A stretch of DNA of 6,677 bases from Methanomassiliicoccaceae archaeon UBA72 (lineage in GTDB: Archaea; Thermoplasmatota; Thermoplasmata; Methanomassiliicoccales; Methanomethylophilaceae), in NCBI GenBank assembly GCA_002509405.1, contig DAVO01000024.1, forward strand, positions 1 to 6,677, read 5' to 3'. A program made the position numbers and the translations under genes. How positions within the stretch are numbered: position 1 is the first letter of the stretch; every line of letters begins with the position of its first letter. This document shows positions 1 to 5,545 of the stretch, in pieces. The notes under the pieces are model-generated. The model had not been told where the DNA came from. It did not search any database and worked only from the letters and a program-made list of their open reading frames with translations.

Positions 1-1
1 G

Positions 2-760
2 TACGCCGAAGAATTCGCCGAAGGCCGTAACTCCGCCGAGGTGGCAACCGGGATACATCGGAAGGCATATGCGGCAATGGGTGTGAAGGACCCGTACACA
101 GAGCTCAAGGTCCGGGCCGACGAGGTGGCCGGCAGCCTTCTGGAGAAGGCGGCAGAGTTCGTGGACAGATCGGAAGACCCGCTCAGGGCGGCGCTGACGG
201 TATCGTTGGCCGGAAACATCATGGATTTCGGACAGTCGAGCTCTTTGGATGACCCTGACAAGTTCGCAGAGTTGTTCGAAGGGCTACTGGCACAGGGCAT
301 AGGTTCCGACGATACGGATCTTCTGAGGGAGACGCTTGCACGTCCCGGCGAGATACTGTTCATATTCGACAACTGCGGAGAGAGCCAGCTTGATAAAATA
401 TTGATCAGGGAGCTCAAGAAGACCGGAAAAAAGGTCATCGGTGTCGTTAGAGGCGTGCCCATACTGAACGACGTGACGATGGAGGATGCCATACGTATCG
501 GACTTGACGCAGAACTCGATGGGATCATCGGGACCGGAGCCTTCGCAATAGGCATACCATTGGATGTGCCAGATGAGATATGCGATGCGATATCCAATTC
601 TTGTTTGGTCTTAGCCAAAGGCATGGCCAACTACGAGTCCCTTGGGGACAGGGACATCGGTGTGCCTGTCGCTTTTGTCCTCAGGGCGAAATGCGTGCCT
701 GTGGCCGATTCTCTCCACGTGAAAACAGGCACGAACGTGGTGCGCCTTTCCTTGGTGTAA
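2..760 (+). CDS. DUF89/ARMT1-family metal-dependent phosphatase, 5' end missing
   Basis: The reading frame is open to the left edge (first full codon at 2), so the gene begins outside the window. A GTG at 41 is in frame but lies inside conserved family sequence and is probably not the start. 252 residues are visible. My recollection of archaeal DUF89 proteins (about 285-290 aa) suggests about 35-40 N-terminal residues are missing, including the usual CxxC segment. Visible family marks are DPYTELK near the front, GNIMDFG, the metal-site motif DNCGE (codons from 368), GVPILNDVTMEDA and KGMANYES near the end. The family binds a divalent metal and removes phosphate from sugar phosphates or other damaged phospho-metabolites; the true substrate here is unknown. 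The protein is probably cytosolic, with no membrane segment in the visible part. It ends 35 bases before the heptose operon and is probably a separate transcription unit, given the TATA-like box between them. The family call is firm; the function is general only. Confidence 0.88.
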   Translation, partial: YAEEFAEGRNSAEVATGIHRKAYAAMGVKDPYTELKVRADEVAGSLLEKAAEFVDRSEDPLRAALTVSLAGNIMDFGQSSSLDDPDKFAELFEGLLAQGIGSDDTDLLRETLARPGEILFIFDNCGESQLDKILIRELKKTGKKVIGVVRGVPILNDVTMEDAIRIGLDAELDGIIGTGAFAIGIPLDVPDEICDAISNSCLVLAKGMANYESLGDRDIGVPVAFVLRAKCVPVADSLHVKTGTNVVRLSLV

Positions 761-761
761 A

Positions 762-770
762 TTAATATAA
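762..770 (+). promoter_or_regulatory. TATA-like promoter box for the heptose operon
   Basis: The 35-base gap between the DUF89 stop and the ATG at 796 starts with an AT-only stretch, TTAATATAA, in otherwise GC-rich sequence. Archaeal TATA boxes are centred about 26 bases before the transcription start, which would place that start near 790-796, at or just before the ATG. The only Shine-Dalgarno-like sequence is a weak GGGA at 783-786, 9 bases from the ATG. A leaderless or nearly leaderless transcript is therefore likely. This is inferred from sequence alone. Confidence 0.55.
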
Positions 771-795
771 CCTACTGCGTTCGGGAAGTAGTGAA

Positions 796-1836
796 ATGAC
801 CAAGAAAATAGACCAGGCAGTCATAATGGTCGGAGGCAAAGGCACAAGGCTCAGACCGTTGACCGAGACCTGCCCCAAGCCCGCGTTGCCGGTGCTCGAC
901 AAGCCCTGCCTGATGTATCTCGTTGAATCCATTGCGGCGGCAGGCATAAAAAAAGTCATTCTCGCCTGCGGATACAGGTCACAGCAGCTGGTCGAGGCGA
1001 TCGGCGACGGATCTGACCTTGGCATTGAAATAACATATTCGTTCGAAGACGAACCCCTTGGTACCGCCGGCGCCATAAAGAAAGTCGAAGATCTGCTGGG
1101 AGATACGTTCGTGGCGGCCAACGGTGATGTTTTCGCCGATATCGACGTAAAAGACGAGATAAGGGAACACTTTTCATCGGGTGCGACCGTCACGATGTCG
1201 CTGACACCGGTGGACAATCCTTGCGAGTTCGGGATAGCCAGAGTTGGACAGGACGGCAGGATATCCGAGTTCAAGGAGAAGCCGAAGCCCGAAGAGGCCT
1301 TTTCCAATCTTATCAACGCGGGCGTATACGTCCTTGAAAAAAGGATCCTGGAAATGGTGGCCGAAAACACTCAGTACGATCTTTCCAAAGAGCTGATACC
1401 GAGGCTGATGGAGAGGGGCGAGAGGATACAGGGATACGGTCTGAAAGGTATGTGGCGCGACGTCGGCCGCCCTTCGGACCTGATAGGGGCGAACCTCGCC
1501 GCCGCCGAGAGGCTGTTCGGTAATGAAAATTGGGGAGAACACGATATTTACCGCACTGAGATAGACGGCCCGTTCTTCCTCGGTGAAGGATCGAGCATAT
1601 ACGACTCCCGTTCCGATTCATCGGTGATCCTGAAGGGATGCAGAGTGGCAGGGAGCAGATTAAAAGGGTCCTTGGTTATGCGTAACTGCACTGTCGAAGA
1701 GGCCGATATAAGAGACAGCATTCTGGGCAACGGTTGCGCGATATCTCCTGGATCGGTGATCGAGAGGTCCGTGCTCGGCGACGGGACCGTCGTTGCGCCC
1801 GGGACCAGGATCGTAGACAACGAGGTGAAGAAATGA
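796..1836 (+). CDS. hddC: Sugar-1-phosphate nucleotidyltransferase with left-handed beta-helix tail (HddC-like)
   Basis: This 346-residue protein probably joins an NTP to a sugar 1-phosphate, releasing pyrophosphate. By context the sugar is D-glycero-alpha-D-manno-heptose 1-phosphate and the nucleotide GTP. The N-terminal NTP_transferase domain (about residues 7-235) carries GGKGTRLRPLT at 13-23, the substrate-binding lysine K28, the metal-site NGD at 109-111, EKP at 161-163, NAG at 174-176 and WRDVG at 220-224. Residues about 255-340 form hexapeptide-type repeats of a left-handed beta-helix, as in archaeal two-domain NDP-sugar synthases. Bacterial HddC proteins, as I recall, are usually about 230-240 residues and lack this tail. 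The ATG at 796 is chosen because the conserved strand follows at once. Its stop overlaps the next start. Alternatives are a mannose-1-phosphate guanylyltransferase or glucose-1-phosphate nucleotidyltransferase. The family is certain, but motif reading cannot settle sugar or base specificity; the heptose assignment rests on the two genes that follow. Confidence 0.82.
   Translation: MTKKIDQAVIMVGGKGTRLRPLTETCPKPALPVLDKPCLMYLVESIAAAGIKKVILACGYRSQQLVEAIGDGSDLGIEITYSFEDEPLGTAGAIKKVEDLLGDTFVAANGDVFADIDVKDEIREHFSSGATVTMSLTPVDNPCEFGIARVGQDGRISEFKEKPKPEEAFSNLINAGVYVLEKRILEMVAENTQYDLSKELIPRLMERGERIQGYGLKGMWRDVGRPSDLIGANLAAAERLFGNENWGEHDIYRTEIDGPFFLGEGSSIYDSRSDSSVILKGCRVAGSRLKGSLVMRNCTVEEADIRDSILGNGCAISPGSVIERSVLGDGTVVAPGTRIVDNEVKK
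1822..1828 (+). promoter_or_regulatory. Ribosome binding site deciding the kinase start
   Basis: GAGGTGA lies within the last codons of the nucleotidyltransferase gene. Two consecutive ATG codons follow, at 1833 and 1836. The gap is 4 bases to the first and 7 to the second, so the ATG at 1836 is favoured. Using 1833 would add one methionine only. Confidence 0.7.
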
Positions 1837-2843
1837 TGTACATACGCTCGAGGGCGCCCTTGAGACTCGGAATGGCGGGAGGCGGGACCGACGTGGACCC
1901 GTACGCCTCGCAGAAAGGGGGCGCTGTTTTCAATTCCACGATCTCGAAATACGCTTACTGCACGATCACTCCAAACGACACGAACAAGATGTCCATCGAA
2001 TCAGCCCACTACGGGAAATACGTGGCCCCCCTGGACGACGGGCCTCTCCCGCTGGACGGGAACATGGACCTGGTCAAGGCGGTGACCAACCACTTCGAGA
2101 TAAGGGAGGGGTTCAAAATGCTCCTGCAGTCCGACGCCCCCCCGGGGTCCGGTCTGGGAGGATCTTCGACGGTCATCGTGGCCGCCATAGCCGCGGTCGC
2201 CGAATGGATCGGAGAGAAGATGACCGGCAACGAGATGGCTCGGCTGGCATATGAACTGGAACGGGAGGACATCGGCCTCAAGGGAGGAAAGCAGGACCAG
2301 TACGCCGCGGTCTTCGGAGGCTTCAACCTCATGAAGTTCAGAGCCGACGGGGTAGATGTAAACAGGATAAAGATCAAGGAGCGCACCCTCAACGAGCTCC
2401 AGTGCAGGTCGGTGCTTTGCTACACGGGCAGCACGAGGGAGTCGGGCAACATAATCGATTCGCAGGTGAAGTCTTTCATGAAGGGTGACAACGAATCCGC
2501 GCTCGACAGGAACAAGGAGATAGCCCTCGAAATGGCGGCCGCCCTGGAAAAGGATGACATAGACGAGACGGGCAGGCTGCTCGACATCGGATGGAAGAAC
2601 AAGAAGCAGTACTCGGACAAGATTACCAACTCCAAGATAGATGAGCTCTACAACGCGGCCCTGTCCGCCGGGGCGATCGGAGGCAAGGTATCGGGCGCGG
2701 GAGGCGGGGGCTTCATGTTCTTCGTATGCGACTACGACAGGAAGTTCGTCGTATCGGAGCAGCTCATGAAGCACGGGGCCATCGTATCCGACTTTCTTTT
2801 CGAACCGAACGGCGTGTTGGCATGGAGGAACAGAGATGAATGA
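1836..2843 (+). CDS. hddA: GHMP kinase, D-glycero-alpha-D-manno-heptose-7-phosphate kinase
   Basis: The predicted 335-residue cytosolic kinase phosphorylates C1 of D-glycero-D-manno-heptose 7-phosphate with ATP, giving the 1,7-bisphosphate (alpha anomer in the known HddA route). The N-terminal RAPLRLGMAGGGTDVDPY (7-23) is typical of the HddA/fucokinase-like branch of GHMP kinases. The ATP-binding loop PPGSGLGGSST is at 102-112, GGKQDQYAAVFGGFN at 150-164 includes the candidate catalytic D154, and the C-terminal GAGGGGFMFF is at 287-296. Length fits the family. A longer open frame exists upstream, but it is antisense-free overlap with the nucleotidyltransferase and lacks kinase homology before the ATG pair at 1833/1836. 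The start overlaps the upstream stop (TGA at 1834-1836), and its own stop lies 8 bases inside the next gene, so all three genes are probably translated in a coupled way. L-fucose kinase-like activity is the main alternative, made unlikely by the adjacent GmhA-GmhB gene. Confidence 0.87.
   Translation: MYIRSRAPLRLGMAGGGTDVDPYASQKGGAVFNSTISKYAYCTITPNDTNKMSIESAHYGKYVAPLDDGPLPLDGNMDLVKAVTNHFEIREGFKMLLQSDAPPGSGLGGSSTVIVAAIAAVAEWIGEKMTGNEMARLAYELEREDIGLKGGKQDQYAAVFGGFNLMKFRADGVDVNRIKIKERTLNELQCRSVLCYTGSTRESGNIIDSQVKSFMKGDNESALDRNKEIALEMAAALEKDDIDETGRLLDIGWKNKKQYSDKITNSKIDELYNAALSAGAIGGKVSGAGGGGFMFFVCDYDRKFVVSEQLMKHGAIVSDFLFEPNGVLAWRNRDE
2824..2828 (+). promoter_or_regulatory. Ribosome binding site of the GmhA-GmhB gene
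   Basis: GGAGG inside the end of the kinase gene stands 7 bases before the ATG at 2836. It supports that start even though it makes the two genes overlap by 8 bases. Confidence 0.75.
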
Positions 2844-3867
2844 TATTATCAGGCAGGAACTGAAGAGGAGCGCCGAAGCGATCACAGGCATAGACCCGGA
2901 GCAGATACGTGCGGCGGCGGACGCTATGATCGCATCTCTCAAGGCCGGCGGGCAGGTAATATTCATGGGCAACGGCGGATCATCCGCCGATGCCCAGCAC
3001 ATCTCCGCCGAGCTGTCGGGCAGATACATGATGGAGCGTCCGGCCATGGCGGGCGTATGCCTTTCAAACATCGCGCCCGTGACGGCCATAGGCAACGATT
3101 ACAGCTACGATATGGTCTTCAAGCGCCAGATCGAGGCGATATGCAGGAAAGGGGATGCAGTCGTCGGCCTTTCCACATCGGGGAAGTCCAAGAACGTAAT
3201 ATTGGCAATGGAGGCCGCCAAAGAGAGAGGTGCGACCACCATATCTTTCACGGGCCCCGGGGGAACGATGAAGGACATCGCCGACGTGGCGGTGACGATC
3301 AATACGACCGAAACGCCCAGGATACAGGAGGGATACTTCGTCGCCTGCCATACGATCTGCGGAATCATCGAGAGGGAGATGTACGGTAAGAAGGCCGTTT
3401 TCCTGGACAGGGACAACACCATAGCTCCTGACGTACCGTACTGCAGCGACCCGGAGGACTTCAGCGTGTTCGAATATGCTCCGGAGCAGATAGCCAGGCT
3501 CAACGACGCCGGCTACCTGGTCATAGTGGTGACCAACCAGTCCGGCATCGGAAGAGGATATCTTGACGAGGAGACGCTTGCCAAGATACACGAGAAGATG
3601 AAGGCGCAGGTAGCAGAGGGCGGAGGAAGGATAGACGACATATTCCACTGCCCCCACATGCCCGAGGACGGGTGCGGATGCAGGAAGCCGGAAACGGGCA
3701 TGGGCGTCGCGGCCGTGAGGAAACACGGCATAAACACCTCGGCCTCTTACATGGTCGGCGACGCCGAGAAGGACATGGAGTTCGGAAGGGCCATCGGATG
3801 CAGGACCGTACGCGTCGACGGGGGATTCACCCTCAAAGATGCCGTCGACCAGATCCTCGGCTCATAA
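2836..3867 (+). CDS. gmhA-gmhB: Bifunctional sedoheptulose-7-phosphate isomerase / heptose-1,7-bisphosphate phosphatase (GmhA-GmhB fusion)
   Basis: This 343-residue protein has two complete enzyme domains. Residues 1 to about 182 are a SIS-fold GmhA: GNGGSSADAQH at 45-55, AELSGRY at 58-64, TAIGNDY at 83-89, STSGKSKNV at 113-121, TPRIQE at 160-165 and H172. H55, E59 and H172 correspond to H61, E65 and H180 of E. coli GmhA, the last two catalytic there. Residues about 185-343 are a HAD-fold GmhB: nucleophile D191 and acid/base D193 in DRDNT, VTNQSGIGRGY at 232-242, a zinc loop with C272, H274, C280 and C282 followed by RKP, and VGDAEKD at 307-313. GmhA turns sedoheptulose 7-phosphate into D-glycero-D-manno-heptose 7-phosphate; GmhB removes the C7 phosphate of the 1,7-bisphosphate. 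The linker is only a few residues. No key residue is missing; the usual DRDGT reads DRDNT. The frame is unbroken through the junction, so this is a true single ORF here. The 3' end overlaps the convergent glycosyltransferase by 6 bases. Confidence 0.92.
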   Translation: MNDIIRQELKRSAEAITGIDPEQIRAAADAMIASLKAGGQVIFMGNGGSSADAQHISAELSGRYMMERPAMAGVCLSNIAPVTAIGNDYSYDMVFKRQIEAICRKGDAVVGLSTSGKSKNVILAMEAAKERGATTISFTGPGGTMKDIADVAVTINTTETPRIQEGYFVACHTICGIIEREMYGKKAVFLDRDNTIAPDVPYCSDPEDFSVFEYAPEQIARLNDAGYLVIVVTNQSGIGRGYLDEETLAKIHEKMKAQVAEGGGRIDDIFHCPHMPEDGCGCRKPETGMGVAAVRKHGINTSASYMVGDAEKDMEFGRAIGCRTVRVDGGFTLKDAVDQILGS

Positions 3868-4752
3868 TTTCTTCGTGGTGGAGACAGGGTCCCATACGTT
3901 CATGTCGCCCTTGTCCGACATGACATAGGCGGAGGCCTTCAGCCTGGAGTATGCCTCCATCGCCGCGGTCATCGACATCTTCACGGGGTGGAAGCCCATG
4001 TCTTTCACCGCCCCGAACATTGCGCCCACCAGCAGGCTGCCTTTCCAGGTAGGTATTTCGTACCCGTAGTCCCTCTTCATGTAGCGCTCGCCGATGTTCA
4101 CCCTCGTGCGCTGTTTGATGAAGTCGGCGACCGTCTCGGGCCCCCTGTTCCGTATTACGGCGTCGGCGGCGTACACTCCCGTGTAACCGGCCTCCTCCAA
4201 CTTCATGCGCAGTATGTCCTCGTCGGACTGGGTGCGCACCGGCAGTCTTGTGCCTATATCCCGGAACGCCACCAGTTCGCCTATCTTAGGATGCACCTCT
4301 GAAACGTGATGATGCATCGCCCACAGCATATGGGAGGCGAATCCGGCGAAGGAATCCTTTCCGTTGGTCGGAACGGGGTGTCCGCCGACGATCCCCACCT
4401 TAGGGTCCGAGAAGGGTTTTATCAGATTGCTCAGGGAATTTTCATCCCCGAATGCGTTGTCCGCATTGAGAAGAACGGCGATCTGTGTTTTTTTATTGTC
4501 AAGAAAGAGGTTGATCGCGGAGTTCTTGCCCTCTCTTTTTTCTTGGGGTATAAACCTAAGATTTTCGAATTCCGGGAGCAGACCTGAAACTATCCCGTCC
4601 GTACCGTCGGTGCTGCCGCTCGAGACGACGATGACCTCGTCGATATCGAAGCCAAAGGTCTTCTGTCCATAGACAGAGCGTATGGAGCGCTCTATGTTGG
4701 ATTCCTCGTTGTATGCGCAGATCCCGATAGCGACATGTTCACCGGAACTCAT
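3862..4752 (-). CDS. Family 2 glycosyltransferase
   Basis: The predicted 296-residue GT-A fold glycosyltransferase transfers a sugar from a nucleotide or lipid-phosphate donor; acceptor and sugar are unknown. From the ATG at 4752: the N-terminal strand and CAYNEESNIE (12-21), SSGSTDGT (44-51), EGKNSAIN (74-81), a metal-site-like NADN (96-99, with D98), SDEDILRMKLEEAG (candidate catalytic acids) and a later QRTRVNIGERY, which resembles a relaxed QxxRW motif. No clear transmembrane helix is seen, though the last third (GSLLVGAMFGAV) is mildly hydrophobic, so peripheral membrane contact is possible. An upstream in-frame ATG at 4800 would add 16 charged residues and overlap the neighbour by 52 bases. 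The 4752 start is preferred because AGGGAG at 4764-4759 sits 6 bases before it and it makes an ATGA overlap with the upstream stop. It is probably co-transcribed with the DPM1-like gene and convergent with the heptose operon. Confidence 0.83.
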   Translation of the reverse strand: MSSGEHVAIGICAYNEESNIERSIRSVYGQKTFGFDIDEVIVVSSGSTDGTDGIVSGLLPEFENLRFIPQEKREGKNSAINLFLDNKKTQIAVLLNADNAFGDENSLSNLIKPFSDPKVGIVGGHPVPTNGKDSFAGFASHMLWAMHHHVSEVHPKIGELVAFRDIGTRLPVRTQSDEDILRMKLEEAGYTGVYAADAVIRNRGPETVADFIKQRTRVNIGERYMKRDYGYEIPTWKGSLLVGAMFGAVKDMGFHPVKMSMTAAMEAYSRLKASAYVMSDKGDMNVWDPVSTTKKL

Positions 4753-5483
4753 TTCAGTCTCCCTGCGACGCGCGCCATCGTTTTCCCGAAAGGTTCGCAC
4801 TGCCTCAGTACAGATAGTATGACGGTTTTATTAAGTTTGGACTCTCCCGCGTTCCTTTTCCCGAACACGAAAGAGGTCTCGCATATCTTGATGTCCGAAG
4901 GTCCGAACTTCAGGAGATCGAAAAGCGCTTTGAAGCCGCGTCTATCCATACCTTCGCCGTATTTTTGAATGATGCTCTGGCAAAGTTCGGTCCTGCCTCC
5001 GAAGAATCCGCTCATTATGTCGTTCGACTTCTTCTTGTCTCTAAGCCAAAGGGTCATCGCGGCCATGAAATGGGCCCCCCAGGATGCGAGCCACCTTATC
5101 GGGGAGAGAGCGGTCCTGTCCTCTCTTATCCCCACGCAGAGGTCCGCCCCGTCCAAAAGACATTTAAATGCCGGGCCGACGGCCTCGGGAGGGTGCTGGA
5201 AGTCGGAGTCCATGTTGATGAAGAACTCGGTGCCCGTCTCCATTATTCCCTGGAAGATGCTGGCAGACAGCCCCCTGTCCCCAGGGTCCCTCTCGACGAA
5301 TCTGACCATTGGATCGTCAAGTTCCTCGATGAGCTCTTTGGAACCGTCCCCGGAGTTGTCGTCCATTATAAGCACGAAGAAATCGGGATAAAGCTCCCTG
5401 AGGTACGATGCCATCTTCTGGATGTTCCCCGCTTCCTTGTAGGTGGGGAGTATTACGGTGCAAGAAGAATCTCCCATTATCAT
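4749..5483 (-). CDS. Polyprenol-phosphate mannose synthase-like glycosyltransferase (DPM1 family, GT2)
   Basis: This 244-residue protein matches the catalytic domain of dolichol-phosphate mannosyltransferases, which move mannose from GDP-mannose onto a polyprenol phosphate at the cytoplasmic face of the membrane. Motifs are ILPTYKEAGNI (11-21), DDNSGDGS (41-48), RGLSASIFQGI (70-80), the metal-binding MDSDFQHPPE (91-100, with D92, D94 and Q96), DIMSGFFGGR (155-164), GFKALFDLLKF (183-193) and FGKRNAGESKL (207-217). The D-x-D-x-Q pattern and the RxxGESKL signature agree with the archaeal Pyrococcus enzyme as I know it. That enzyme carries extra C-terminal membrane helices; here the protein ends about 27 residues after the signature, so it is the catalytic type without them. 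A second ATG at 5477 lies 7 bases after an AAGG and is an equally good start (242 aa); 5483 would suit a leaderless transcript. By context the donor might be NDP-heptose instead of GDP-mannose. That is inference. Confidence 0.87.
   Translation of the reverse strand: MIMGDSSCTVILPTYKEAGNIQKMASYLRELYPDFFVLIMDDNSGDGSKELIEELDDPMVRFVERDPGDRGLSASIFQGIMETGTEFFINMDSDFQHPPEAVGPAFKCLLDGADLCVGIREDRTALSPIRWLASWGAHFMAAMTLWLRDKKKSNDIMSGFFGGRTELCQSIIQKYGEGMDRRGFKALFDLLKFGPSDIKICETSFVFGKRNAGESKLNKTVILSVLRQCEPFGKTMARVAGRLK
4759..4764 (-). promoter_or_regulatory. Ribosome binding site deciding the second glycosyltransferase start
   Basis: AGGGAG on the minus strand, inside the end of the DPM1-like gene, is 6 bases before the ATG at 4752. 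That ATG shares bases with the upstream TGA (4751-4749). This favours 4752 over the ATG at 4800. Confidence 0.7.
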
Positions 5484-5545
5484 ACCTTTATCTTAAACGA
5501 CTATATCATATATCCGCAGTGATATTACGCGTCGGGTCGCAAGCC
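5484..5545. promoter_or_regulatory. Divergent AT-rich promoter region
   Basis: This 62-base spacer separates the leftward glycosyltransferase pair from the rightward branched-chain amino acid genes and is strikingly AT-rich in the middle. An odd palindrome, TATAT-C-ATATA at 5502-5512, reads as a TATA-like box in both directions. For the leftward gene it is about 24 bases from the ATG at 5483, so that transcript could start at the start codon. For the rightward gene it predicts a start near 5533 and a leader of about 12 bases. A single shared element or two overlapping boxes would fit. No operator or attenuator-type hairpin is apparent. Confidence 0.5.

Noticed and set aside
762..1370. Minus-strand open frame of 202 codons opposite the nucleotidyltransferase
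   Set aside because: It is serine/proline-rich shadow translation of a gene with an intact nucleotidyltransferase signature.
1734..1835. Upstream extension of the heptose kinase from ATG 1734
   Set aside because: The added residues are an arginine-rich shadow of the nucleotidyltransferase end. The conserved kinase sequence and the ribosome binding site point to 1836 (or 1833).
2001..3095. Long open frame (364 codons) on the minus strand across the kinase and isomerase genes
   Set aside because: It is antisense to two genes with clear catalytic motifs, spans their junction, and its translation shows no recognisable motif. It follows from the GC-rich codon pattern of the real strand.
3064..3726. 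Minus-strand open frame of 220 codons inside the GmhA-GmhB gene
   Set aside because: It is fully antisense to a well supported two-domain enzyme, with no family features of its own.
4753..4800. Longer start (ATG 4800) for the second glycosyltransferase
   Set aside because: It would add 16 charged residues inside the neighbouring gene. The ATG at 4752 has a better ribosome binding site and an ATGA coupling overlap.
4965..5522. Plus-strand open frame of 185 codons opposite the DPM1-like gene
   Set aside because: The minus strand carries all DPM1 signatures here. The plus-strand translation has none and ends across the promoter region.
5408..5545. N-terminal extension of the ACT protein starting at ATG 5408 (or GTG 5519)
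   Set aside because: Most of the extension lies antisense within the divergent glycosyltransferase gene and covers the promoter region. The ACT fold begins exactly at ATG 5546, and neither upstream start has a ribosome binding site.
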